Positions 32,010 through 43,281 of a DNA stretch of 64,000 nt are shown one piece after another. Source of the DNA: Macrostomum hystrix (Eukaryota; Platyhelminthes; Macrostomidae); assembly GCA_950097015.1 (NCBI GenBank), contig CATNEN010000001.1, forward strand, positions 10,686,001-10,750,000. The letters run 5' to 3'. The notes below the pieces were generated by a model. That model did not search any database. It was not told where the DNA came from and saw only the letters and a program-made list of their open reading frames with translations. Every line of letters starts with the position of its first letter. Position 1 is the stretch's first letter. A program made the position numbers and the translations under genes.

Positions 32010-34347
32010 TGATGTGGAGTGTACTTCGGAATCGAGTGGGGTTGTGAGCCAGCCTAATTTTTCCAATTTTTAGCAAGTCAATAATCGCGACCCACATAGC
32101 AGCTGGCCGCAGAACACCATCATTAATCTTAGGGCCAGACATTGGGCGGAGGTGAATTAAGTAGCCGCCGATTCCCTTTGTCTCGGATCTGTCTAGTCCC
32201 CTGTAGGAGTGACTGATCGCGGAAATAGCAATACTGTATGGACTAGTTTAGGTCATAATTCCCCTCCAAGCCGCGATCAGATTGTCGGGATCACTCATGC
32301 GTTTAGAGTGAGCTTTAATTCTTCATGTCCCTCTTCTTTACTGTAACCCGAGCCGGGGCTCGATTATGACCTTTCCCCCTTTAGATACATGTAACGACAC
32401 TATAGGCAGGTCGGCGCCTGCGCTTCCCATATCCCGGCGGGATCACAATCATTGGCCGACTGCCGGCAGACGCTCCTAGTGGGGCATCTGGCGATTCTCG
32501 CCGCCGCTTCAGTGGGCAATTGGGGTGGCATAATGCCGACCCGATTCCTCGCTGACAGGCTGGCGAGCATGTGGGTTATTTTGATGAATGCGAGGTTGGC
32601 GGAGCTGCAGGACTATTTAAGAAAGCGCGCTGCGCTGCCCCTAGGACAACCTTTTTCCTTTTTCCGGGAGCCTTTCCCGGCGACCTACCTTTAACCTACC
32701 GAACTTCCCTTCTCACCTTTTTCCCTACCTGTCTGGTCCCGGAACACGGTCCGCGGACTCTCCCCCTGAAAAGCTAGAACTTAGCCCCTGAGCCTAAGGC
32801 TCCTGAGAATAGCCACAGGTAAATTACCTGCATAGCCCCTGAGCAGTTAAGCCACCTCTTTGGGTGAGCTCCAATTGAGCCGTGTGCTCCTGCGATTTGG
32901 TCCCTTGCCAATCGCACTAGGCACCCCCGTCCCTACTTCCTCTTTCAATTGCCTTTCCCAGCGAGACCAACGGCCTGCAGTCTGTCAACCAGCATCGCAG
33001 ATAAGTAACCCGCGTAGCGGACTTTTATTGCTATCCCTAAGGGATTTATTATCTAGCTAGTGGGCAATTGGGGCAAGGGCAGGGTTTTGATTCTAGCCTA
33101 ATAAACTATTATTCATCTTAGTCGCCAATCATTTAACTATTAGGCAATTTAGTAACAATTTAAATCACTTTCTATCATGCTGTTATTTCCCCTTTATTTT
33201 CTCATTGGACAGCCCTCAATCATGAGTGGCTAATTCACTAGGGGAATGGGCTCTGGCGAGGCCGAGCTGAAAGCTGCGGCAAGAAGGCTACTGTGAGCGC
33301 GCATGAGAGTAATATGGAGCTAGGAATTTGCGAGCTAAATGCGGGATGTAGCGTGTGCATTTCTGCCTACGAGGTGGGGGATTCCTTGGCCGGCTTTCCT
33401 CACTCTCTCGGCGGGTTCCAGTGTATGCGTCAAGTTCCTTTGCCAATTTGAATTCTCCCTCTTTTCCCCGCCTTTCGCAACCGCGGCCATGGGAGCGAGA
33501 GGCGTGATCTAATAATTTCCTGCTTGCATAATCACTCAGCCAGTGTTCAGCTTAATCTCTCCTGCCTCTGTTCTCCTCAACTCACACAGAATCGGCTTGC
33601 TAGTTATCTAATGAGTAGGCTGCAGTCTAATGTACGGAATGTGTCTAATGTCTCATGAGTAGGATTCTGGCTATGGATTTCTCATTCGGGTTCGGAGTAC
33701 CACCTTTCTAGACCACTGTAGCGCAGTTTCAGGAATCCCCTTGTGAGGCGTGACTCGATCCATTCTGGGGTTCTCACCCTAGTCTAAAACGGAAGTTACA
33801 GAATGCTCTATTTTTCGGCTTGTCTAAGATCTGTGTGACAAACTGGGAGCTGCGAGCTCCGGGGACCCAAGTTCCCAAATGTCTGCGGTGGCAACGTAGG
33901 CGCATTGGGTGGTGGCGCTACCTTCGATCATTATCCGCTTTGCCGATAGCCTTTCCGCATTTCTAAGACAAGAGTCTAGGCCGAGTCGACCACTGCTACC
34001 AAAGTTAGGAGTCAGTTACGAACATGCTACTGATGACAGTAGGCTATCTAGCCCTGTCCTATTCGCTTGCGGGTAGTCCGACATCTATTTAGACTTTTAG
34101 CCGGTTTCGAGCACTGCTTGGGGTGGGCACGGCAGTCATGCCTGTGGCCTATGGGTTGGGTGGGACTGGCCAGCCTGAGGCCAATAGGACCACTCACTTG
34201 CATCCTTTGTACCGCCTCATCTCTCCCTTCATCTCTCCCTTCATCCCTCCCTTCGTCATCCCTCTCTGCGACAACTCGCGGCAGCAGCGATCGACCTCCG
34301 ACTCTATCGTCGTTTTCCACACTCCTATCTTTCATGAGGGCGGTCAT
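32010..34347 (+). repeat. Gypsy 3' LTR, last 28 bp missing
   Basis: Matches 21210-23547 at an offset of 10,800 bp with one substitution seen (ggga versus ggaa). Identity ends abruptly after ggtcat at 34347, where minus-strand Gypsy sequence begins. Confidence 0.95.
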
Positions 34348-37300
34348 TCTATGAAAATAGAATAAAAGCAGGATATAAAAAACGCAAACGACTGGCTGCA
34401 ACGAGCTAACTGCTGATCCTCCTGACCCGAGGACCTTGACACAGCGGGATCAGTCGCTCGCAGGCAGGACTGGCTGCAACGAGCCAGCGACTTCTCCCCT
34501 GTTTCCGAGAACTCCTCAACAGCAGGATTCGGTGTCTGCAGGCAGGACTGGCTGCGACGAGCGGACACTTCCTCCTCTGTCTCCGGACACACCAGAGGTT
34601 CCGGATCTGGCGCCTGCAGGCAGGACTGGCTGCAACGAGCGGGCACCTTCTCCTTCACCTCTGAGCCTTCCGCCACCACCTGAGTTTGCACCTGTGCCTT
34701 GGCATCACAGCCCCGCACCCAGTGCTCCTCCCTTGTGGCTCCCTGGCTCCAGCTACCTTCAGTAGCTACCGTCTGCACGGCGGCATCCACAGTCTGCAGG
34801 CAGAACTGGCTGCAACGAGCTGACTGCGGGGCCCCGTTGACAGGTGCTTCCCGCCTCACAGGCTGGCCTGCGGTCGTGTCTTCCTGACACCCTTGCAGCA
34901 CCGCCTTGTCTTGGCGCACCTTGACAGGCTCCAGGACCGGCTCTTTCACCAGTCCCTCAGACACAGCTGCTTCCCATCCTGGTCGGCCGTCAACGACATC
35001 TTGAGCCTTGGGTTTCACAGCTCGCAGTGGCTCTGCGGCTTCGTTGACTTCAACCTGTTTATTGTCCCCTTCCTGTCCCTCCTCCAGCTGACTCGAAAAT
35101 TGGCGGGTGCAAGCACTCGCACCGAACTGGTTGTGGGGTGTCACCACCCCAAAAGAACAATTCACCGGATTATCCGGCTTTCTCGACATCGAGTCAGCAT
35201 TTTGGTGAGACTTTCCAGGACGATGAACAATGGTGAAGTCAAACTCACTCATTCTCTCAACCCAACGGCCTAAGATGCCTGTCGCCTCGGTCTGATGCAT
35301 GAGCCACAGCAGGGCCTTGTGATCGGACCGGACAACAAACTTCTTGCCAACCAGGAAGTACCGGAAATGCCGCATCGAATCTACGACTGCCAGCAACTCT
35401 TTGCGGGTCGTAGTGTAGCGGGTCTCCGGCCCTCGCAGCTTCCGGCTGTAGTAGCCAACAGGCCTTTCTACTCCATCAGACTGCAGCTGATTCAAACAAG
35501 CCCCTATGCGGTCATCAGAGGCATCTGTGTCCAGGACGAAAGTCACCTTCGGGTCAGAGGTGTACTCCGGGTACGCCAGTACCTCCGTTGAGCACAACGC
35601 ATCCTTCAATCCCTGAAAGGCTCTCTCATGCTCTGTCTTCCACAGACCCTTCAAGCTGGTAACGTCCCGCTTAGTGAGCTCGTGCAATGGTGCTGCAATC
35701 CCTGAGTAATTGCGGACGAACTTCTTGTAGTACTGTGCCAACCCCAAGAAGCTGCGCAATTCTTTGGCGCTTCGAGGTGTCGGCCAGCCTCTGAGCTCGG
35801 CGATCTTATCCTCGTTCGTCAGGATGCCTTCTGGTGTCACCACATGGCCTAAGTAGTGCAGCTCCCTCTTGAACAGGTGGCACTTCTTCGGCTTCAGCTT
35901 GAACTGGGCTTCACGGATTCGAGTCAGCATCATCCTCAGATGCTCCAAATGGTCGTCAAAGGTAGGCGAGTGGACGAGTATATCATCGATATACCCCAGC
36001 GCCACCTTTGGCGTCAGCCCCTCCAGCAGCTTGTTGATGCAGCGCTGAAAGGACCCTGCCGAATCCGTCATGCCCATCGGCAACACAGTAAACTCAAATT
36101 GACCTCCGTGGTGAACCGAGAACGCGGTCAGGTGTCTATCCTGCTCTCTTAGCGGGATCTGCCAGAAACCCTGTGCAAGATCGAGGGCGGAATAGTATTG
36201 CGCCCCTCTCAAATGCTCAAAGGTCTGCTGTATGTCTGGCAGCGGATAGACGTGCTTCAGGCAGCGGCTATTCAACTCGCGATAGTCTAAGACAATCCTG
36301 ATAGTCTTGTCTTTCTTAGGGACAATCAGGAGAGGCGTGTTGTAACTGGAGAATGTCGGCTTGATGATGCCTTTCGCCAACATCTCATCCAGCATCTTGT
36401 CCAACTGTTCCATCAAGTGAGGCGGGATCCTCCTCGGTGGAATGCGAACTGGAGTGGGATCTGTCACAATGATCTCGTGAGTGACTAAGTCAGTGACACC
36501 ATGGTCCAGGGGATGCATTGCGAATGCCTCGCGGCACTCTCTCAACATCTCCTTAACCCGATGCCTCTGCTCCTCGGTCAACCTCTCACAGATCTCCACC
36601 TCATCTAGCCATGCCCCATCGCTCTCCAGCCCTTCTGCCTGAACCTGCCTGACCGGCGTCTCCTCTAGCTCTGGTAGATATTCGAGTTCGTCGGCCTTCA
36701 GTGGCCTCGCTAGCCCTACAAGACCATTGCGTCGAATGACCGCCGGGAAGCAAGAGGTATTGATGACTTCAACACACCCTGTTCCGTCAGCCATCGTCAG
36801 CAATGTCGGGGCCATCTCGACCTGAGACGCCCCTGGCTTCAGTCCTGACCTCAAGGACTCAACAAGCAGCGGCGTGCCGTGACAGTCAGTCCGGCCACCC
36901 GCTAGCTTCACCGCTACGAGCATCGAAGAGCGCGCTGGCACAGTGGTCTGCTCGAGTGAGTAAACCCGACTGGCCCTCGCCTCTCGCCTCGTGAACCTCA
37001 GCGGCACTTTCGTTCCAGACTTCGTGGTCAGCATCCCCTTTGGAAAGTCAATCTTCTGGGTGTGCTGGCGGATGAAATTAATTCCTAGGATGTTCTCGTG
37101 CTCGCCCTTCGTCACGCAGAACTCGACGTCTACAGCGTAGTCGCCGAGCCTGACCTCAAAGGCGACTCGCCCTAAAACCGGCAATCGAGAACCATCAAAG
37201 TTGCACAGGGCACTCTCTCCTGTCAGCACAGCGTGCGGCACTACATGCCGCAGAGATGCCCACGTCTCACTTCCAATCAGACAGCGCCTGCTCCCTGAGT

Positions 37301-37619
37301 CTAGGAGAAAAGGCACCGTCTTCTTAGAAACCATCGCCGTCACATAGGGGTCAGCGTTGGAGGCATACCAACGCTCGAGGAAGCTGGTGCTAGGAGAGCC
37401 CCTACCCTCTCCTCCAGCTGACTCCTCAGTCTCCCTCAGGCCCGTCCAGGAACTGGACTGCGAGGGGCACTGCCGTCCGTGCTCCTCGCCGTCCCGTTTC
37501 CCGACGTCTGAGTGCCTTGGGCCTGCAGCTCGGACTGCTGCCTGGGCTCTTGCCGTTGCTCTCTCGGGTACCCCTGAGTGTGGTGCTCGAAACGCGGCTT
37601 GGGTGGCCTCGTCGGGCAA
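34344..37619 (-). pseudogene. Gypsy Pol: protease, RT, RNase H (integrase lost)
   Basis: A 1091-codon frame in the -1 frame relative to gag. Protease: VPFLLDSGSRRCLIG. RT: IVLDYRELNSR, YYSALDLAQGFWQIP, VLPMGMTDSAGSFQR and YIDDILVHS. RNase H: FVLDTDASDDRIGA, TTRKELLAVV, VRSDHKALL and NADSMSRKP. The region after RNase H has no integrase motifs. It is instead a Glu/Gln/Ser-rich tail with five repeats around RCSQSCLQ, spaced mostly about 78-90 bp apart in DNA. The last 15 residues come from sequence at the junction with the other element. The real protein probably continued, so I regard this as truncated. Confidence 0.92.
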
Positions 37620-38713
37620 TCACGCCTCAGGTGTCCGAACTTCCCGCAACCAAAGCATGCCCCTCTTGGCGGCGCCGGTCCTTCCTGCTGCACGGCTCCT
37701 TGTGGTCGGCTGAGCGCCTGGACCAGCATCTCCTGCATCTTCTGCTGATGCTGCAGCTGTTGACCCTGGACCTCGACCATCTTGGTCATCAGCGATTCGA
37801 GTCCCTTCAGCGCAGCGGTAACACCTTGCGGTGGCGGCCGCGCATTCAGGTCCCCATCCTCGCCGTGTACCATCCGAGCCGGCCCATCCTTCGCCCTCTG
37901 GACTGCCTCGTCGACCACCTCTAGGCGCTTTAACTCTCGCCTAGCTTCCAGGAGTGTCCTAGGGCGAGTCCGCAGCAGGTGCTTGCGGTTCTCAACCGAA
38001 GTCCGAACTCCCTTAATAAACTGGTCGACCAACTCATAGTCCAGGTCTCTCTGGCGAAGGTTGGTATAGGCCTGCTCACCGAGTCCCTGCAACGCATCAG
38101 CATAGTCATCAAGCGTTTCCGCTTTCTTCTGATAGCGGTTGCGGAACTCGTCTCGGTACTCCTCAGGACTGCTCAGCTGCGCGAATCGCTCCACAATACG
38201 CTCCTTGAATTGGGCATACGTGAGCTCTTCGGGCAGCCTCATCCTGAGGACGGCATTCAGGCACTGTACATCGAGGTGGTCGAGTAGAAGGGCCTTGCGT
38301 GTCTCCGAACTGCGAATCGCAGCCCGGGCGCAATACGCTTCAAACGCCTCCACCCACAGATGTACGTCCTGACCCCGAGAAAACTTGGCAATCTTCGCCG
38401 TCCTACCTTGTTGTTGTTCCACCTGCTTCTCCATCAGGTTGAGCATCCGGTACACCAGGTCAGCCGTCGCCCTGTCGTCCAGCCTCGGTCGTCGTCGCCT
38501 TGCTGCCGCCGCCGCTCCTCGGTCGTCCTCGCCGCCGGACTGGTCGTCGTCGCCGAAGTCGCTCTCGCTGTCCTCGCCGTCGCCGACGCAGCCGTTTCCG
38601 CGGTCATACCATCTTGACCGAGCTTCCTGCAGCGCACAGCCACCGCGAGACTCCTTGCTCCGGGCTACCTGCTGCCTCTCCTCCCTCTCAGAATCCAATT
38701 CCTCTTGGGACAT
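37436..38713 (-). CDS. Gypsy Gag polyprotein
   Basis: 425 codons starting about 60 bases after the primer-binding site. An acidic N terminus is followed by a capsid-like retrotransposon Gag domain (FSRGQDVHLWVEAFEAYC to LRTRPRTLLEARRELKRLE). A Gln-rich helix and one CCHC zinc knuckle (CFGCGKFGHLRRDC, about residue 355) come next, followed by a basic/Gln-rich tail. Gag assembles the particle and the knuckle binds the RNA. The C terminus overlaps pol by 184 bases, including a predicted slippery site. Confidence 0.93.
   Translation of the reverse strand: MSQEELDSEREERQQVARSKESRGGCALQEARSRWYDRGNGCVGDGEDSESDFGDDDQSGGEDDRGAAAAARRRRPRLDDRATADLVYRMLNLMEKQVEQQQGRTAKIAKFSRGQDVHLWVEAFEAYCARAAIRSSETRKALLLDHLDVQCLNAVLRMRLPEELTYAQFKERIVERFAQLSSPEEYRDEFRNRYQKKAETLDDYADALQGLGEQAYTNLRQRDLDYELVDQFIKGVRTSVENRKHLLRTRPRTLLEARRELKRLEVVDEAVQRAKDGPARMVHGEDGDLNARPPPQGVTAALKGLESLMTKMVEVQGQQLQHQQKMQEMLVQALSRPQGAVQQEGPAPPRGACFGCGKFGHLRRDCPTRPPKPRFEHHTQGYPREQRQEPRQQSELQAQGTQTSGNGTARSTDGSAPRSPVPGRA
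37455..37502 (-). promoter_or_regulatory. predicted -1 ribosomal frameshift site with pseudoknot
   Basis: GGGAAAC at 37502-37496 sits in the correct zero-frame phase (..G GGA AAC). Eight bases later a 9-bp stem (GAGGAGCAC at 37487-37479 with GTGCCCCTC at 37470-37462, one mismatch) closes an 8-base loop. The loop GGAC can pair with GTCC at 37458-37455, forming an H-type pseudoknot. A slip here moves ribosomes from the gag frame exactly into the pol frame. Confidence 0.8.
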
Positions 38714-38755
38714 GGCGTTCGTTTCCGCAGTGAATGAGTAAAAAGGCTAACTCGA

Positions 38756-38775
38756 ATCACACCGCTTTGCCACCA
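38756..38775 (-). promoter_or_regulatory. primer-binding site of second Gypsy
   Basis: TGGTGGCAAAGCGGTGTGAT starts one base after a CA-ending LTR boundary (ACAACA). It is similar to the site in the plus-strand Gypsy, suggesting the same primer tRNA class. Confidence 0.7.
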
Positions 38776-38776
38776 A

Positions 38777-39370
38777 TGTTGTACCTGTGGTAGCGTGGCA
38801 CACACAATTGGTAAAAATAACCAAGACAGGAACTAGATTCCGAGAGAGATTTTACCGGCCTCAACACTGATTGCTTCGTAGCAGTGGAGCAACCCGGTAG
38901 TCAGGCTAGATTACCTAATTTCCTCGGTCCTATTTAGGCTCTAGCAGTATTTTCTACTACTTAGATTCCCTGCTTCTGAAGCCTGGCGATGTGCAATGCT
39001 TCTAAATGCTACACACGGCCTTGCTTCACAATAATGTTTAGCAGAACAGATACACAGATTGCAAAAGACCACAATCGATGTGAAACGCATGAAGACTGGA
39101 GGACAGAAACGTGCCATATTCATACAGAAATCGTGCTACCATGATAACAACACCATCTCAAGGATTCGTCGGACTGTGCTCTACTTATAGTAGGAGCATT
39201 TGAGCGTTGTTATGCCAGTCTTCTTCCGAACTTAAGCGATTGCACCATGGTGTGCAATGTGACTCAGTGCGCAGACAGAGCTGGAAAGAGAGAGAGAGAG
39301 CGGAGGGGGTGGCGAGCGGAGGTGACAGTGCACGGGAAACACTAACTACCAACCCCTAGCCCTCCCACAG
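38777..39370 (-). repeat. probable 5' LTR of second Gypsy
   Basis: Ends with CA at 38777 just before the primer-binding site. A TATA-like CTATAAGTAG lies at 39190-39181 on the minus strand. A (GA)n run is present at about 39287-39300. The outer boundary is unresolved. Confidence 0.5.
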
Positions 39371-40141
39371 ACCTAGAACAGCCTGACTCACAGATTGCCT
39401 GGAGGCTGCTCAGCAGTCTACAGCACATCAATATGAATACTAAAAATTATATCATAGAAGAGGCAGATAGTAATATTGAATTGATGCAGGTGAATTAGTG
39501 CAGGTGAATTGTGGTAAACGAACGAGCAGAGAGGAAAATCGTTTAAATTAGACGAACTTTATTTAGCGCAAGCACAACTTTAGTACCAACTTATTACTTT
39601 TTTACTCATCACATTACTAGATAAACGAATTCACTTCTTATTTTATTCGCGCTACAAATAATAAAAAATGCGAAAAATTTATTTGTTTTACTAATATCAA
39701 CGCAACATTCAATAAGCCGAACGAACTGCTAAAATAATATTGATCAAGTTTGCCGCACGTTTCTCTTGCAGGTTGCATATGGATTATGGATTCTAGCGAA
39801 AGCCTATTGCCCGGAGCCGCTGCAGGACGTTCTGCTGCTGACGCTGCAGGGACCGCGCAGGCGTGGACAGGGTCGCACGGCTCGCTATATCGACCGGCTG
39901 ATAACATGATAACTAATCGACCATTTTATAAATCGAATTAAAGCAAAGTCATTGCATTCTGTCGCAAAATGCTGTATAATCGCACGAGTTCAACCTACTG
40001 AAACATCGATTTAGTTAATTTATCTACAAATATTATATATATTTTTAATAAAAGTGTCTGAGCTTTTGTGTTCTGCTACAAAGTAGGGAAACCGTGAGAC
40101 TTTCTGGTATTTTAGGTCTTAATTTGATCCCTTTAATTTAA
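39371..40141. other. mixed relic DNA
   Basis: The stretch 39515-39537 (aacgaacgagcagagaggaa onward) resembles the Merlin TIR found at 9317/9995. At 39783-39910 a plus-strand frame reads LQGPRRRGQGRTARYIDRL, which is reminiscent of the RRGRP-type C-terminal tail of some LINE ORF2 proteins. Both calls are weak and no intact gene is present. Confidence 0.3.
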
Positions 40142-40366
40142 TCCCTTCATGGTCTTCGTTGCACTTGCTGTGGACTAGGATGTCGTCAACATCGGTGACT
40201 ACAAACGGCATGTCTCGGAAAGTAGCATCGACGAACCGTTGAAAGGTGCTCGTTGCGTTGCGCAACCTGTATGCAATCCGTAAGGTGTGCATACTGCGGT
40301 CTTCTCCGTGTCTTCATCAGCGATTGGCACAAAATGGTACGCTTTTATCAGATAGTTTACGTCGTT
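40142..40366 (-). pseudogene. Gypsy-type reverse transcriptase relic
   Basis: The minus strand encodes LIKAYHFVPIADEDTEKTAV with CTPYGL. After a frame change near 40265 it continues LRNATSTFQRFVDATFRDMP, then VDDILVHS. This is RT domain 3 through the catalytic DD box of LTR elements, with a frameshift and Val-Asp-Asp in place of Tyr-x-Asp-Asp. It is unlike either Gypsy in the window in detail, so it is an older, different element. Confidence 0.8.
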
Positions 40367-40559
40367 CAGACGACGGCCAACGCCTGACTGCTCTAAAATC
40401 ATTACAGTTATACGCTCACACAAGTAAAATATAATAATCTGAGAGTAGTAACATAGTTTTTTATAGACGGACATACAAACGAGGACTGCATTACATTCTA
40501 CATACTGAAATACGTTAAACGGAATGTTATACAATGACATACGATTATGCAGAATAGTC

Positions 40560-43281
40560 GCACTTACTATACTTAAGCTGTAGCATGTAAGCGCATGAAG
40601 AGCGCAACTCTTCTATTGGCATGTCACCGGTAGTACCGCTGCTGCGAGAGAACGCATACTAGAAAGAGACCAAACGGTAAATAACGATTTAACTCGCGTT
40701 CAACTTGGTATTCGCATGTGGGCTAAAGCGCTTAAAGATACCTACTGAAGCGAAATTCGTCCGCTCTGCGGCTCCGCTAACATCAGGGGTTTCAAGGATG
40801 ACTATTTTGCGATCTGGCAGACGAAGTACAAATGAGGCACTGCCTCATTTTGCTGAAAATGCTGATTCTTGCCTTCATTAATCTATTGTTCCTAAAGCGA
40901 GCTAAACTACCTTCGAAATCTGGGCACTTCACGCTCTGAAGGTCTGAACCCAGATCGAATCGATTCTTTCATTTGCACGTTTGATGGAAAGCAGTGCAGC
41001 CTTTCCAGTCTGAATCTATCAAGCTCAATTCTTTCGCTCGCGACTTCAAGCGGCAGGGATTTGGTACGAAGTATCTAAAGGACAAAGTTCAAATGCAAAA
41101 TGACAATATACAACACTTTCTACTTCCTAAATTTCTATATTTCTATATTTCTATCTATATTGGTCATGCAATCTCATGCAATCTCATCTCAGCATGTCCA
41201 TCTCACTCTCAGCCTCTGATCTCTCAAAATAGTCAACAGCAGCACTTGCACATGCTATTGCAGGGCTACGACTAGGAGTAGGACTAGCAACATCATTGTT
41301 TTTCCAAGGCAGATGTTGTGCTTTGTTTTTAGATGGTCAACTAATCCTTTGTGGAACCACCTTTGGCAGAAAAAGATTGCTTACAGATCTTGCATCTTGC
41401 TGAATTAGGATGTAGCTTATCAAACTACTTCCAACAGGGAGAAGTCAGCTTGTTATAAGCAGGCATTGAAGATGCTGAAAATGATGGCAATTGGCAAAGA
41501 TGCTGGCTGTGACTACATACAGCACTCAAATTTGCTTTAAAAAACCCAACCTCCACCTATGAATATCCTAAAGTTCAGAACGTTTGTTTACAATGTACTA
41601 AATCCAAATAATACTAAATCTCAGAGATTTATCTCATATATGATATGAATATGACACTATTTTCAAAATAATATAATGAGGATACACTTCAAAAAATATT
41701 TTTATACCAAACATTAAATGTTAACTTAACATTAGTTTATGGTCTTTGAATCCCTAGTTAGTAGTACAAAATATTATAAAATTATATTATACTACATTTT
41801 TCAAAAGGTTATAAGTGTATCATATATGTATAACAATATTAAAGTAAGGATTGAGAATGATTATTTTATAAATCTATATGAATTTTATTAAAAAATAACT
41901 AGCCTTTATTTGCTAATAGACTACTAGTACTACTAAAGAATAGGCCTAGCCTATGTAAACTATAAACTTATAAAGTTGTAATTATACACTTAAAATATTT
42001 TTACAATTAAATTATAAGTGAAAAAACAAGTCTACTGCATCTGAAATCTGCATGTGTCTACATTCTACAATCTACATTAACAAGTCTACAACTACGCTCG
42101 TACGTCTACAATTGCTATTAATTATTGTTATTGCTCTCCATTGCTCGCTTGCTAAGTTGCTACTAGCTGAGTTGCTAAGCTGCTACTTTCTATAATCTAT
42201 AGTCTATCTCTATACCATGCTTGTCTTTTCTATAAACTCACTAAGTCACTAGAACTAGAAGTAGTAATTTAGTATAGTAAAATAGAAATCATAGAATTGT
42301 ATTCATACATTTAAGAATTAATATAATCTTGCTGGAAATAGAATTGGACTTTGTATTTTGGATTGATTGAATCTGAATGAATGAGCTCGACTGGACTGGA
42401 TGAATCGAAAATCAGATTCCGTAATAAAACTTTTACATAAAAAGTTCAAATATAATAATTCACCCGACGGCAGAGGTCTAGACGGGGAAAAAGCTTAAAA
42501 TATCTCCCGTCTAGCCTGGAAAAAGCTCGTCTGTTAAGCTTTCTTCTATGGACTAGACCGGAAAAAGCTCATCTGTTTTAACTAACTAGTACTTCAATGC
42601 AGCAAGGCTAGAAATTAAGCGATTTATTGTGTTTTGTTTAACCTGTTAAAAATCCTAAATTTTGAAATACGACTTTGTTTTAAAGTGCTGTTTGAATAAA
42701 AACGAATTTAAAATTCATCAGCACGGGGCTGGCACTGGTATATGATTCATTATCAGGTTTGATGTTACTTGCAGAATTTACAAGCTAGTCAGTTGCTTTA
42801 AAGCTATACATAGATGTGACTTACATTGTATGGTGAAGTTGAAGATTGCTTTTTGTCGAATATGAATTTTCTTGTAATGTAACAGTAAAGCCACTATATT
42901 ACTACTTGCTAGATTAGAAAGTTGTAGTAACAGGTTACAGGAATTAACTATTAACTCAGGTTCTTTAGCTTTATGGGCTTTTTCTGATGTGAAACTTTTG
43001 TTAAGTAGAAATCAAGCTAGGCTATGCCTAGGCACGATATATTTTCTAAACATTTGATCTATTTATCCAATAATGTGCTGATAAAAACTGCATAGTTAGA
43101 ACCTTTTGTTATTATTAATGCTAGTTTATATATATAAATGCTAGCTGTCCAGTCCTCTTAGTTACCCAGCCCTCTAAGCATTTGATCTATTTATCCAATA
43201 ATGGGCTGATAAATACTGCTTAGTTATAGCTTTTTTGTTATTATATATGCTAGTTAGTAGTTTAATATAGGCACTCATTTG
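40560..43281. other. AT-rich DNA without recognised genes
   Basis: Long AT-rich stretch with short frames only. A direct repeat of about 80 bp starting aacatttgatctatttatcc recurs at 43050 and 43158 (offset 108 bp). Nothing else is recognised. Confidence 0.5.

Larger units (their letters stand above)
21210..34347 (+). mobile_element. Gypsy (Ty3-type) LTR retrotransposon, recently inserted
   Basis: Order: 5' LTR 21210-23575, one spacer base, primer-binding site 23577-23594, a leader of about 1.3 kb, one Gag-Pol frame 24915-29057, a long 3' region of about 2.9 kb, and a 3' LTR 32010-34347 lacking its last 28 bp. The RT-RNase H-integrase order places it in Metaviridae. The LTRs are offset by exactly 10,800 bp and I found one mismatch (near 22525/33325), so insertion was very recent. 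No 3' target duplication is readable because the 3' end is cut by the junction with the next element. Confidence 0.95.
34348..39370 (-). mobile_element. second Gypsy element, 3'-truncated
   Basis: Minus-strand element with a probable 5' LTR (from about 39370 down to 38777), a primer-binding site at 38775, gag (38713-37436) and pol (to 34344). The integrase and 3' LTR are absent because the element is broken at 34347/34348. The outer LTR limit is a guess, since no second LTR is available for comparison. Confidence 0.85.
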
